35,961 bases of DNA from Candidatus Daviesbacteria bacterium (lineage in GTDB: Bacteria; Patescibacteriota; Microgenomatia; Daviesbacterales; UBA10151), in assembly GCA_016183265.1 (NCBI GenBank), contig JACPEX010000020.1, positions 1 to 35,961 of the forward strand, in the 5' to 3' direction. Positions 21,296-29,072 of this stretch are shown here, in pieces. How positions within the stretch are numbered: position 1 is the stretch's first letter; every line of letters begins with the position of its first letter. The notes beneath the pieces are model-generated. The model made no database searches. It was not told where the DNA came from and worked only from the letters and a program-made list of their open reading frames with translations. The position numbers were made by a program, and so were the translations under genes.

Positions 21296-22792
21296 GTGTT
21301 TAAGATGATGACGTACTTACTGCCAAATTTACTTAAGGAAGTTACAGGCTTTCTTTCCAATTTACCCAAACGGGCCAAGTATAAACTGGCCATAGTTTTG
21401 GATATTCTCTTAATAGCCGCCATATTGCTTACCGGCAAGCAACCTGTCCAAAGGCTTATCTCCCCTTGGGTCTCCCCTGCCCATTCAATTTATGCCTTCA
21501 CCCAAAATATTGCCAACCCGCAAACCTTTGCTTTTGTGCCGGATTTAGCCCGCAACAAATTTCCGAGGGTAGAGACAAAAAACCTGACTTACTTATCTTT
21601 TTTTGATGTACCTTTGGATGAAGACGGCCAAATAAATTATTATTCCAGGGGCTACACATCCTTCACTTCTGTGGAAGCCCAAAACCTGTTTGAGCGGGCC
21701 CGCCAGACCAATACCAAAATCTTTTTAACCATATCTGCTATGGATAGGGATATTATCAGGAATCTGCTGGATAATCCCCAAGCGCAAAATACATTATCCG
21801 ATCAAATAATTTGGGAACTGCAAAATTCCAACATTGACGGTATTACTATAGATTTTGAATATCCAAACGGCGAAGGAAGCAGGTATCAGGAAAAATTTAC
21901 CAAGTTTATTCAACATCTGGTAGATAATGTCCATACCGTACCTCAAGCCCAAATTGCCGTAGCCCTGCCGAGCGAACTTACTGATAACCAATCCTTATAT
22001 AATATGGAAGATTTAGGGCAGTCTGCTGACAGGATTTTTTTAATTGCTTCTAACTTTATTGTTCCTGAAACCAAAAATGCCTCTTTGGCAAATCCTGTAT
22101 TCGGTTTTGAAGACTTTGAATACTTCAAAGGAGTCTCCAATATATTAAACAGCCTGAAAATAAAAATTCCTGCTGATAAATTAGCAGTTGAAAGAGCCTG
22201 GTATGGCAATGGCCATAACTACCCTCTTTATAGACCTGACCAGAATCCCCCGCAGGAAGACTCGCGGCAATCATCCGGTGTCGCGCTTGATAAGGACACT
22301 ATTGAACAATTAGTTGCCGGAGTGCCTCAAAAGGGTAAACAAGGAGCCAGAAAGAATATTCCTATAATAGTTAATGCTTTGAAAAAGGAGGGTATTTTAG
22401 ATTCCAATGTTTTAGCTTATGCCCTGGCCACTGTCGAGCATGAAACAGATGAAACTTTTGAGCCAATCGAGGAAATCCAGGGTAAACTTAATGCCCGCAG
22501 GTTTGGTTATGAAGGAGGATCAAATTATTTTGGCCGGGGGTTTATTCAAATTACCCACCTTAGGAATTACCGTGAGTTTGGGAAAAGAATCGGCATAGGG
22601 TTAGAGTTGGTGAAAAATCCGGGGCTGGCTAAAGATCCGGAAGTAGCTGCCAAAATTTTGGCTGCCTATTTTAAGGATAATAACGTCGCAAATTTAGCAA
22701 GCCAGGGCTATTATGTAGCCGCCAGAACTCCTATTAATCCTGATTATAACGGCTATTCGGTTGCCCAGTTGGCATATAAATATGAAATCTGA
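21296..22792 (+). CDS. GH18-like / GH19-like two-domain cell-wall hydrolase
   Basis: 498 residues from GTG (an ATG at 21305 is an alternative). A signal anchor (LAIVLDILLIAAILLTG) is followed by a GH18-type barrel segment with the catalytic motif DGITIDFEYP (Asp181, Asp186, acid Glu188) and LTISAMD as an earlier core strand. From about residue 330 a GH19/lysozyme-like domain has LATVEHETDETFEPIEE (Glu383 candidate acid), GRGFIQITHLRNY and LVKNPGLAKDPEVAAKIL. Both folds act on chitin or peptidoglycan glycans, so it probably trims the cell's own or another cell's wall. The GH18 part looks shorter than a full barrel and may be degenerate. The next gene starts inside its 3' end. Confidence 0.82.
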   Translation: MFKMMTYLLPNLLKEVTGFLSNLPKRAKYKLAIVLDILLIAAILLTGKQPVQRLISPWVSPAHSIYAFTQNIANPQTFAFVPDLARNKFPRVETKNLTYLSFFDVPLDEDGQINYYSRGYTSFTSVEAQNLFERARQTNTKIFLTISAMDRDIIRNLLDNPQAQNTLSDQIIWELQNSNIDGITIDFEYPNGEGSRYQEKFTKFIQHLVDNVHTVPQAQIAVALPSELTDNQSLYNMEDLGQSADRIFLIASNFIVPETKNASLANPVFGFEDFEYFKGVSNILNSLKIKIPADKLAVERAWYGNGHNYPLYRPDQNPPQEDSRQSSGVALDKDTIEQLVAGVPQKGKQGARKNIPIIVNALKKEGILDSNVLAYALATVEHETDETFEPIEEIQGKLNARRFGYEGGSNYFGRGFIQITHLRNYREFGKRIGIGLELVKNPGLAKDPEVAAKILAAYFKDNNVANLASQGYYVAARTPINPDYNGYSVAQLAYKYEI

Positions 22793-23798
22793 AATTTTTA
22801 AACCTAAATCATTAAAAATATTTTTAATAGGCCTTAGTTTAACCTTCCTGATGGCAGCAATACCCCGCCTTGAAGTAAAAAGCACTCCCCTGATTAAACC
22901 CGCTATAACCGTAATTAACCCCCTACTTGAGGCAAAACAAAATAACTTCCAACTCTCAAAACCAATCATAATCCAAACTAATGGAGAGTTTGAACAAGCT
23001 TCAGCTTATATAGTAGTAAATCTGGACTCCGGGGAAGTTATCATATCAAAAAATATGGATAAAAAGCTGCCTATTGCATCTTTAACAAAAATCATGACTT
23101 CAGTTGTGGCTTTGGATTTGGCAAAGCCTGAAGAAGAGTTTATAATCTCGGAAAATGCCGCTTCCCAAATACCCACCAAGGTTATGTTAAAGCCGGGAGA
23201 AAACTATAAACTCAAAAACCTTTTAAGGTTTATGTTAATTTCCTCAGCCAATGACAGCGCAGAAAGCGTTAAAGAGGGGATTGATAAAAAATACGGGGAA
23301 GACACATTTATTAAGGCTATGAACCTAAAAGCAAAACTGATAGGTTTAAAAAATACTCATTTTACCAATGCGGAAGGTTATGACAATAAAAATCATTATA
23401 GCAGCGCCGGTGATTTGACAGTGTTGTCTGCTTATGCGCTGAACAAATACCCGGAAATTTTGGAAATTGTCTCAAAAGAATATGAGGATCTAACCGGCGG
23501 GCAGGATTTTAGATTCTATTTAAACAACTGGAATGGGCTTTTGGGGGTTTATCCCGGTGTTTTCGGGGTAAAAACAGGCAATACCGGACAAGCTGACCAT
23601 ACTACAATTGTAGCTTCAAAAAGAGCAGGCAGGAATCTATTGACAGTGGTTTTAGGAGCGCCCGGGGTTTTGGAAAGGGATTTATGGGCTGCCCAACTTT
23701 TGGATGCAGGTTTTGAAAAACTGGCAGGACTGCCACCGGTCCAAATAACAGAAAACCAACTCCGCGCTAAATACTCCTCCTGGAAATATTTTAAATAG
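22782..23798 (+). CDS. D-alanyl-D-alanine carboxypeptidase (peptidase S11)
   Basis: 338 residues from the ATG at 22782, overlapping the previous gene by 11 bp; an in-frame TTG at 22761 is less likely. After a signal anchor (IFLIGLSLTFLMAAIP) the S11 active-site motifs appear in order: SLTK (Ser100 nucleophile, Lys103), SAN in LISSANDSAE, and KTG in GVKTGNTGQADHT. It removes the terminal D-Ala of peptidoglycan stem peptides outside the membrane, limiting cross-links. The stop TAG is the first triplet of a family-1 REP-like element. It lies in a run of wall genes interrupted by the RAYT gene. Confidence 0.93.
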   Translation: MKSEIFKPKSLKIFLIGLSLTFLMAAIPRLEVKSTPLIKPAITVINPLLEAKQNNFQLSKPIIIQTNGEFEQASAYIVVNLDSGEVIISKNMDKKLPIASLTKIMTSVVALDLAKPEEEFIISENAASQIPTKVMLKPGENYKLKNLLRFMLISSANDSAESVKEGIDKKYGEDTFIKAMNLKAKLIGLKNTHFTNAEGYDNKNHYSSAGDLTVLSAYALNKYPEILEIVSKEYEDLTGGQDFRFYLNNWNGLLGVYPGVFGVKTGNTGQADHTTIVASKRAGRNLLTVVLGAPGVLERDLWAAQLLDAGFEKLAGLPPVQITENQLRAKYSSWKYFK

Positions 23799-23834
23799 CC
23801 TCATAAGGGGACGCCTTATGAGGCTAAGTAACTT
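23796..23834 (+). repeat. Family-1 REP element, left flank of the RAYT gene
   Basis: A perfect 13-bp stem (TAGCCTCATAAGG pairs with CCTTATGAGGCTA) around loop GGACG, then AGTAACTT. The 39 bp match 24563-24601 at all but one position, in the same orientation, 767 bp apart. The initial TAG is the stop codon of the carboxypeptidase gene. Confidence 0.9.
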
Positions 23835-23861
23835 GACATTGGAAGGATTATGGTTGATAGT
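23833..23861 (+). promoter_or_regulatory. Promoter of the RAYT gene
   Basis: TTGACA (23833-23838), 17 bp, GATAGT (23856-23861), with the ATG at 23870 only 8 nt further. The first bases of the -35 lie within the 39-bp repeat. Confidence 0.55.
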
Positions 23862-23869
23862 AAAATCAT

Positions 23870-24565
23870 ATGCCCGCCCGAAATTCGCGTAAGATTTATG
23901 TTGACGGAAGCTATTACCACATCTATAACCGGGGAGTAGAAAAACGGATCATTTTTACGGACAGGCAGGACTATGGCGTGTTCCTCCATTATTTTAAAGA
24001 ATATCTTTCACCAAAAGAAGAAGAGGATCTAAAAAAACAACTATCGAAAACCGATCTACCGTATAAAGAAAAAGCTGATTTGCAAAGATTACTGAGGCTG
24101 AATAACTTTCATGATGAAATTGCATTAATTGCATATTGTTTGATGCCAAACCATTTTCATTTACTTATAAAACAAAAAAGTGCCGGGTCAATAGATAAAT
24201 TTATGAATTCCTTATGTACCAGGTATACCATGTTTTTTAACAAAAAACATAAAAGGGTGGGATCTTTATATCAGGATGTTTATAAGGCGGTGTTAGTAAA
24301 ATCCAATGAGCAACTACTTCACTTAACAAGCTACATTCACAGAAATCCTGTTTCGAAAAGAATGAAGCAAAAAAATGACCTTAACCGTTATTTATCTCAA
24401 CCGTCCTCATTGCCGGAATATTTAGGTATACGTAAAACTTCCTGGGTCCACGAAGAAGAAATATTGCCCTATTTTTCTAAAACAAACCCTAAGTTATCTT
24501 ATAAAGCATTTGTACTGCAACAGCATGACCTTACATTCATAAGCAAGCTTGCAATAGATCTTTAG
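23870..24565 (+). CDS. REP-associated tyrosine transposase (RAYT, Y1/TnpA_REP)
   Basis: 231 residues. A Y1 HUH-type single-strand nuclease related to IS200/IS605 TnpA. The N-terminal YVDGSYYHIYNRGVEKRIIF is the family opening. The metal-binding HUH motif is His95-Phe96-His97 in LMPNHFHLLIKQ. The probable catalytic Tyr is Tyr119 in CTRYTMFFNKKHKRVGSLYQ. YIHRNPV follows, as in other RAYTs. RAYTs are thought to recognise and spread REP hairpins preceded by a short tetranucleotide; here the gene is flanked by two near-identical REP copies with TAG just outside the stem, making a self-contained element. The stop TAG belongs to the right REP. It has its own near-leaderless promoter and sits between wall genes. 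Confidence 0.93.
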   Translation: MPARNSRKIYVDGSYYHIYNRGVEKRIIFTDRQDYGVFLHYFKEYLSPKEEEDLKKQLSKTDLPYKEKADLQRLLRLNNFHDEIALIAYCLMPNHFHLLIKQKSAGSIDKFMNSLCTRYTMFFNKKHKRVGSLYQDVYKAVLVKSNEQLLHLTSYIHRNPVSKRMKQKNDLNRYLSQPSSLPEYLGIRKTSWVHEEEILPYFSKTNPKLSYKAFVLQQHDLTFISKLAIDL

Positions 24566-24601
24566 CCTCACAAGGGGACGCCTTATGAGGCTAAGTAACT
24601 T
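24562..24601 (+). repeat. Family-1 REP element, right flank of the RAYT gene
   Basis: Left arm TTAGCCTCACAAGG, loop GGACG, right arm CCTTATGAGGCTAA, then GTAACTT. One stem mismatch (C opposite A) compared with the left copy. TAG at 24563-24565 is the RAYT stop codon. Confidence 0.9.
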
Positions 24602-24663
24602 TCTTACAAACTTCACTAAAAATTCACACATTTTTTCCACACTCTCAAATTACACTTTAAAAT

Positions 24664-26691
24664 ATGAGAACTTTGCGCCGCAGTATTTTGGTGGCGTTTT
24701 TTGCCATAACTGCCTTTATCAGTTTAATCCCAATTATTACTTATGTTGTTTTCGCCAGGGATTTATCTCCCAGGGAAACTCTAATCAACCATAACGGCAG
24801 GGGAGTCAAATTATTTGACCGGAATAACAAACCTTTTTTTACTTTTTATGAGGCAAGGTTTGGAAAGAAGATTCCTTTAACCCAGATCCCCAAAATCACC
24901 CAACAGACAATTATTGCCATGGAAGATAAGGATTTTTATAAGCATCCGGGATTTTCAATACCTGCTATCATCCGTTCATTTTTTAACAACATCCAGGGCA
25001 GAAGCCTGACATATGGAGGTTCAACCATCACCCAGCAGCTGGTCAAAAATTCCCTGTTAAATCCCAGGAAAGACTTCCTAAGAAAAACCCAGGAAATTAT
25101 TTTAGCCCAGGAAATAGAAAGAAGGTATACCAAAGATGAAATTTTGGAGATGTATCTAAACTCGGTCTATTTTGGCGAGGGGGCTTTCGGGGTGGAAGAA
25201 GCAGCTAACATTTATTTTAGCAAACAGGCACAGGATTTAAATTTAACCCAAAGTGCAGCCTTGGCCGGCCTGTTATCAGCCCCATCAAAACTTTCTTTAT
25301 TAAATGGAAATCTCAGTGGGGCCAAAAAAAGGCAGGAGATTGTTTTGGCTAGAATGCAGAGTTTAGGACTTATCACAAAGGTTCAAAAAGAAGAAGCTTT
25401 GGCCCGGGATTTGGAAATCTCACCCAATAACAGTGACTTTAATACAGTGGCCCCCCATTTTGCCATCATGGTCAGGGATTTTCTTATCGAAAAATACGGT
25501 GAAGAAAAAATAGCCGGATCCGGCATTAATGTTAAAACCACCATAGATTTGGACTGGCAAAAGTTTGCTGAAGAGGCAGTAGAAAAACAGGTAAAAAACC
25601 TCAAATGGAATAATGTGTCAAACGGGGCGGCTGTGGTTTTGGACCCCAGAAGCGGGGAAATTAAAGCATTGGTGGGAAGCGTCAATTGGCAGGATGACAG
25701 TTTTGGCAAAGTTAATATCCCATTGTCTTTGCGTCCTCCCGGCTCCTCAATCAAACCATTAATCTATATCCGGGCATTTGAAAAAGGGATTATTACCCCG
25801 GCCACTATTTTACAGGATTCCCCCACCAAATTTGCCAATTTCAATGAGGATAAATTTTTTGCCTCATTCCCTACCAAATCCGCGGCCTTGGCAGCTTTGG
25901 CCAGGGATCCAAATGCTTATTATTCCCCAAAAGATTATGACAGAAAATACCGCGGCCCGGTCACAGTCAGACGGGCTTTAGCCAATTCCTTAAATATTCC
26001 GGCAGTGGCAGTCTTAAAAAAACTCGGGCTTCAGGAAGCTTTAGATTCGGCCAAGAATTTGGGGTTAACTACTTTAAAAGACCCGTCAAATTATGGATTG
26101 TCTTTAATTTTAGGCACAGCCGAAGTCAGGCTTTTGGAGATGACTTCTGCTTATGCGGTTTTTGCCAATGGAGGCTTAAAAAATGATCCTGTGATCGTTT
26201 TAGAAATTACCGACAAAGCAGGCAAAGCGCTTTACCAAAACCAGACTAGGCCAAAACAGGTGGCGGATGAAAAATACACTTTTTTAATTTCTTCAATTCT
26301 ATCAGATAACAAAACCAGGGCAGAACTTTTAGGCACAGCTCTAAATATCTCCCGGCCGGCCGCAGTCAAAACAGGTACCACCGAGGATTTTAAGGATGCC
26401 TGGACCATCGGCTATACCCCTTCCTTGGTGGTGGGAGTCTGGGTGGGGAATAATTTCGGGGAAAGGATGGACGGAATTGCCGGGTCTTTAGGGGCTGCCC
26501 CGGTTTGGAAAAGCTTGATGGAAGAATTTTTAAAAGGAAGTCCTATTGAACAATTTGAACCGCCTGACGGCATAGTTAAGTTAGCAATCTGCTCCCCGGC
26601 AGCTTCTGAGTATTTTGTCAAAGGCTCTGAAAGTCCTAAAAATTGTCCGCCGCAACCTCCGGTTGCAACTAAAAGCGCGTCTTTACTATGA
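24664..26691 (+). CDS. Class A penicillin-binding protein (PBP1A/1C-like)
   Basis: 675 residues. A short cytoplasmic start and membrane anchor (ILVAFFAITAFISLIPIITY) precede a GT51 glycosyltransferase with MEDKDFYKHPG (catalytic Glu), GGSTITQQLVKN, ERRYTKDEILEMYLNSVYFG and ALAGLLSAPS. The transpeptidase domain has SSIKPL (SxxK nucleophile), SLN as the SxN box, and KTGTTEDFKDAWTIGYTP. It polymerises glycan strands and cross-links stem peptides. The stop overlaps the sortase start as ATGA, so wall synthesis and surface-protein attachment are co-expressed. A TACACT 7 nt before the ATG may be its -10. Confidence 0.96.
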   Translation: MRTLRRSILVAFFAITAFISLIPIITYVVFARDLSPRETLINHNGRGVKLFDRNNKPFFTFYEARFGKKIPLTQIPKITQQTIIAMEDKDFYKHPGFSIPAIIRSFFNNIQGRSLTYGGSTITQQLVKNSLLNPRKDFLRKTQEIILAQEIERRYTKDEILEMYLNSVYFGEGAFGVEEAANIYFSKQAQDLNLTQSAALAGLLSAPSKLSLLNGNLSGAKKRQEIVLARMQSLGLITKVQKEEALARDLEISPNNSDFNTVAPHFAIMVRDFLIEKYGEEKIAGSGINVKTTIDLDWQKFAEEAVEKQVKNLKWNNVSNGAAVVLDPRSGEIKALVGSVNWQDDSFGKVNIPLSLRPPGSSIKPLIYIRAFEKGIITPATILQDSPTKFANFNEDKFFASFPTKSAALAALARDPNAYYSPKDYDRKYRGPVTVRRALANSLNIPAVAVLKKLGLQEALDSAKNLGLTTLKDPSNYGLSLILGTAEVRLLEMTSAYAVFANGGLKNDPVIVLEITDKAGKALYQNQTRPKQVADEKYTFLISSILSDNKTRAELLGTALNISRPAAVKTGTTEDFKDAWTIGYTPSLVVGVWVGNNFGERMDGIAGSLGAAPVWKSLMEEFLKGSPIEQFEPPDGIVKLAICSPAASEYFVKGSESPKNCPPQPPVATKSASLL

Positions 26692-27272
26692 AAAAAGGAA
26701 TTTTTACACTTGGCATAAGTTTGCTTTTCATCTGCCTGATCGCTTTGGGGCTGATTTTTTATCCGGTATTTTTGGCAGAAGTTAATTATTTTTTCAAAGG
26801 CAAAAGCCAACAAGTAAATATAGTTGCAAAGAACGACGAATTTGATATCATCATTCCCAAAATTGATATTAAAGCTAAGGTGTTACCTAATATTGATCCT
26901 TTTGATAAACAGGAATATTTGGAGGCTTTGAAAAAGGGGGTAGCCCAAGCCAAGGGCAGCGCAAATCCCGGGCAAAAAGGCAATATTTTCATCTTTGCCC
27001 ATTCTACTGACATTCCGGCCAATTTTAACCAATATAATGCCGTCTTTTATCTTTTGTATAAACTGCAGCCGGGTGATGAAGTATTTTTGACCTACCAGGG
27101 AAACCAATATAGATATGTAGTTGAATCAATCAGTATCGCCGGTAAAAAAGAGGTTGATTATTTAAGATCCGAAAACAGTGATCCAACATTGACGCTTATG
27201 ACTTGCTGGCCCCCTGGCACTGCTTTAAAAAGGCTACTGGTAAAGGGGCGTTTAACAGAAAATGTTACATGA
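26688..27272 (+). CDS. Sortase (LPXTG transpeptidase)
   Basis: 194 residues. One N-terminal membrane segment (LGISLLFICLIALGLIFYPV) leads to a sortase beta-barrel with the catalytic triad: His105 in FIFAHS, Cys173 in TLTLMTCWPPG and Arg182 in ALKRLLVKGR. Sortases cut LPXTG-like signals between Thr and Gly and join the protein to peptidoglycan or to a pilin. The next gene encodes an LPETG protein, its likely substrate. Start overlap (ATGA) with the PBP gene couples them. The subclass is not clear; it is nearer class D/E-like than housekeeping class A by length and motif context, with low certainty. Confidence 0.93.
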   Translation: MKKGIFTLGISLLFICLIALGLIFYPVFLAEVNYFFKGKSQQVNIVAKNDEFDIIIPKIDIKAKVLPNIDPFDKQEYLEALKKGVAQAKGSANPGQKGNIFIFAHSTDIPANFNQYNAVFYLLYKLQPGDEVFLTYQGNQYRYVVESISIAGKKEVDYLRSENSDPTLTLMTCWPPGTALKRLLVKGRLTENVT

Positions 27273-27323
27273 TTCTTACCCTAATTTTAACCAATATTTA
27301 ACTAAGTTGGAGATAATAACCGC

Positions 27324-28022
27324 ATGAACAAATTAGCTGTTCTGTTTTTAAGCTTATTACTTTCTTTAAGCGCCGCTAACACAACCTATGCTTCAGCAGA
27401 CGGTTCACCGGCTGAATGCGAAAATCCTGATGCCAAATCCGAAGGGAACGACAATACCTTATCACATACTGCCCCGGAGGGGACTACAATTTCAGGGGTT
27501 TGTATTAAATCAGGAGAAAATATGTTTGGTGGGGCATCGCATAGCGGGCTACTGGGAGATGGAGCCTATGAAAATGGTTGTTATTCAGTAAGTGGGATTG
27601 GGACAGGCTCGGTAACTGTTACCAGAACCGGAGATCCTTCGGATATCTGCCAGGCATTAAGCCATATTGATGTGTTTTACGGCTCACCTGAATCCAGCCC
27701 TACTCCTACTCCTACTCCAAGCCCGACACCTGAATCCACTCCTACACCTACCCCAAGCCCAACACCGACTACCACAACCACAGGCGGTGGTGGCGGAGGC
27801 GGCGGTGGAGCAGCCGCAGCTCCGGCAGGGGCAGTTGCAGGGGCAGCTGCCGAAAGTACCCAAACTCCAACACCAACGCCCACACCAACCCCGGCAGGAG
27901 CAGTTTTGGGAGCAGAAGCAGAATTGCCGGAAACAGGCCTGGCAACCTATTGGTTATACACAATAATAGTGATTTTACTTACAGCAACAGGCCTAACTAT
28001 CTGGGGCCTTAGAAAAAGCTAA
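27324..28022 (+). CDS. LPETG surface protein with Pro/Thr and Gly-rich linkers
   Basis: 232 residues. It has a signal peptide (LAVLFLSLLLSLSAANTTYA), a small N-terminal domain with four Cys (CENPD, GVCIKSG, ENGCYSVS, DICQA), then low-complexity linkers: TPTPTPSPTP-type repeats, a run of nine Gly, and Ala/Gly/Pro-rich segments. The C-terminus is a full sortase signal: LPETG (201-205), a membrane helix (WLYTIIVILLTATGLTIWGL) and a basic RKS tail. It should be anchored to the wall by the adjacent sortase, with the linker spanning the wall to display the Cys-rich head. The head family is unrecognised. A complex hairpin follows the stop. Confidence 0.9.
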   Translation: MNKLAVLFLSLLLSLSAANTTYASADGSPAECENPDAKSEGNDNTLSHTAPEGTTISGVCIKSGENMFGGASHSGLLGDGAYENGCYSVSGIGTGSVTVTRTGDPSDICQALSHIDVFYGSPESSPTPTPTPSPTPESTPTPTPSPTPTTTTTGGGGGGGGGAAAAPAGAVAGAAAESTQTPTPTPTPTPAGAVLGAEAELPETGLATYWLYTIIVILLTATGLTIWGLRKS

Positions 28023-28024
28023 TG

Positions 28025-28074
28025 TCCACCCCTGGGGGTCCGAAGGACGGGAGTCTAAATGACTCCCAGGGATT
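28025..28074 (+). repeat. Compound hairpin region after the LPETG gene
   Basis: Contains GGGAGTC-TAAAT-GACTCCC (28049-28067), GTCC-GAA-GGAC (28038-28048) and an alternative outer pairing CCCTGGG (28030-28036) with CCCAGGG (28065-28071). Only a weak T-rich tail follows, so an intrinsic terminator is possible but not certain. The first bases (TCCACC, then CTGGGGG) resemble the head of the family-2 element but do not match its layout. Confidence 0.55.
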
Positions 28075-28119
28075 TGTATTGACACCTGCGGAAAAACGGG
28101 ATTAATTTGAGTGGGAAAG

Positions 28120-28148
28120 TTGACAAAATCCTTCTGATAGTCTAAACT
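28120..28148 (+). promoter_or_regulatory. Promoter of the CAP protein gene at 28158
   Basis: TTGACA (28120-28125), 17 bp, TAAACT (28143-28148). The ATG is 9 nt after the -10. Confidence 0.7.
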
Positions 28149-28157
28149 TGCGCAACT

Positions 28158-28574
28158 ATGTTTCGTCTAACTGTCCTAGCCATAGTTGCGATATCCTTTG
28201 CTGTATTTGCCGCATTTGGCAAACCTGCTTACGCCGCCGACTTAATAGCTTCGGTTAATAATTACCGCACCTCAAAAGGTCTGCCGGCATTAAGAACCGA
28301 TCCATATACATGCAGTTTTGCATCAGCCAGGGCCCAGGAGGCTGCTAATAGTTTCAGTCATACCGGATTTTACAATAGGGTGAATAGCAAAACCCTTCCC
28401 TACCCCCGCTATAGGCTGGTAACAGAAAACCTAGCCTGGGCTCCCGGAGGCCAGGATGTGGTAAATATGTGGATCAACTCCCCTACACATGCTGCTAATC
28501 TTTTGAAAAACACTACTTTTGCCTGCATCGGGCAATACGGTGATTACTTTGCCTTTGAAGGCTGGAAATCCTAA
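28158..28574 (+). CDS. Secreted CAP (SCP/PR1) domain protein
   Basis: 138 residues. A signal peptide (LTVLAIVAISFAVFAAFGKPAYA) is cut near AYA and followed directly by a CAP domain: LIASVNNYRTSKGLPALRTD, SARAQEAANSFSHTGF (conserved His), TENLAWAPGG and WINSPTHAANLLKNTTF. It is a minimal secreted CAP protein, unlike the membrane-fused one at 14659. Two Cys (residues 53 and 123 approximately) may pair. It is transcribed alone from a near-leaderless promoter just after the LPETG gene. Confidence 0.9.
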   Translation: MFRLTVLAIVAISFAVFAAFGKPAYAADLIASVNNYRTSKGLPALRTDPYTCSFASARAQEAANSFSHTGFYNRVNSKTLPYPRYRLVTENLAWAPGGQDVVNMWINSPTHAANLLKNTTFACIGQYGDYFAFEGWKS

Positions 28575-28637
28575 ATTCTTACATTTTCCTTTTTAATTTT
28601 TCACCTTAGTTTAAATTAATAAGAGTAGGCTAGTAAT

Positions 28638-29072
28638 ATGACTAATACAGGATTTGCCGAATTTGATGCTACTATCCAAAAGACCAATGAGCTTTTAAAA
28701 GAAATTGAGGATGCTTTTGGCTGGGAAAACAGGAGAAGCCAGTCTTATGCAGCACTCCGGGCTGTTTTGCATACATTGCGGGACCGGCTTTTGCCAAATG
28801 AGGCTGTGCAATTGGGAGCCCAACTGCCGATGCTTGTAAGGGGCATGTATTATGAGGATTGGCAGCCTGCCCGGACTCCCAAAAGAATGCATAAAGAGGA
28901 ATTTTTACAGGAAATCATGCTAAAATTCCCTTTTTCAGTAGAAGGCGGGATTGAATCTGTCATAAGGGTAGTGCTTAGGGCTTTGAGAAAACATGTCAGC
29001 AAGGGTGAAGCACAGGACATTTTAGCCGGCCTGCCTGATGATGTGGATGAAATCATCAACCAACTTATCTGA
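28638..29072 (+). CDS. DUF2267 family protein
   Basis: 144 residues, soluble and helical. It matches DUF2267: an early AFGWENRRSQSYAALRAVLH, TLRDRLLPNEAVQLGAQLP, MLVRGMYYEDW and a second repeat-like half ending VSKGEAQDILAGLPDDVDEI. Family members are small proteins of unknown function, sometimes tied to stress or redox conditions. The last 8 bp overlap the 3' end of convergent pflA. Its promoter is unclear. Confidence 0.9.
   Translation: MTNTGFAEFDATIQKTNELLKEIEDAFGWENRRSQSYAALRAVLHTLRDRLLPNEAVQLGAQLPMLVRGMYYEDWQPARTPKRMHKEEFLQEIMLKFPFSVEGGIESVIRVVLRALRKHVSKGEAQDILAGLPDDVDEIINQLI

Larger units (their letters stand above)
23796..24601 (+). mobile_element. REP-RAYT-REP element
   Basis: The RAYT gene with 39-bp direct REP repeats at both ends (38/39 identical). 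Deleting one repeat plus the gene would restore carboxypeptidase stop, REP, GTAACTT and the penicillin-binding protein gene, so the element looks inserted by duplication or capture at a pre-existing REP between two wall genes. Confidence 0.75.

Noticed and set aside
24604-24640. Phased TTCAC sites before the PBP gene as a third regulator site
   Set aside because: Two TTCAC copies are 11 bp apart, but they do not align with the TTAC pattern at the other two promoters, and the region is AT-rich enough for chance matches.
27677-27883. Minus-strand frame with Gly/Val and Pro runs
   Set aside because: It is the reverse reading of the TP-repeat and Gly-run linker of the LPETG protein; low-complexity DNA leaves all frames open.
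27700-27900. Short tandem repeats (ACTCCTACTCC-type) as a possible CRISPR or minisatellite array
   Set aside because: The repeats are coding TP units without unique spacers; they fit a wall-spanning linker.
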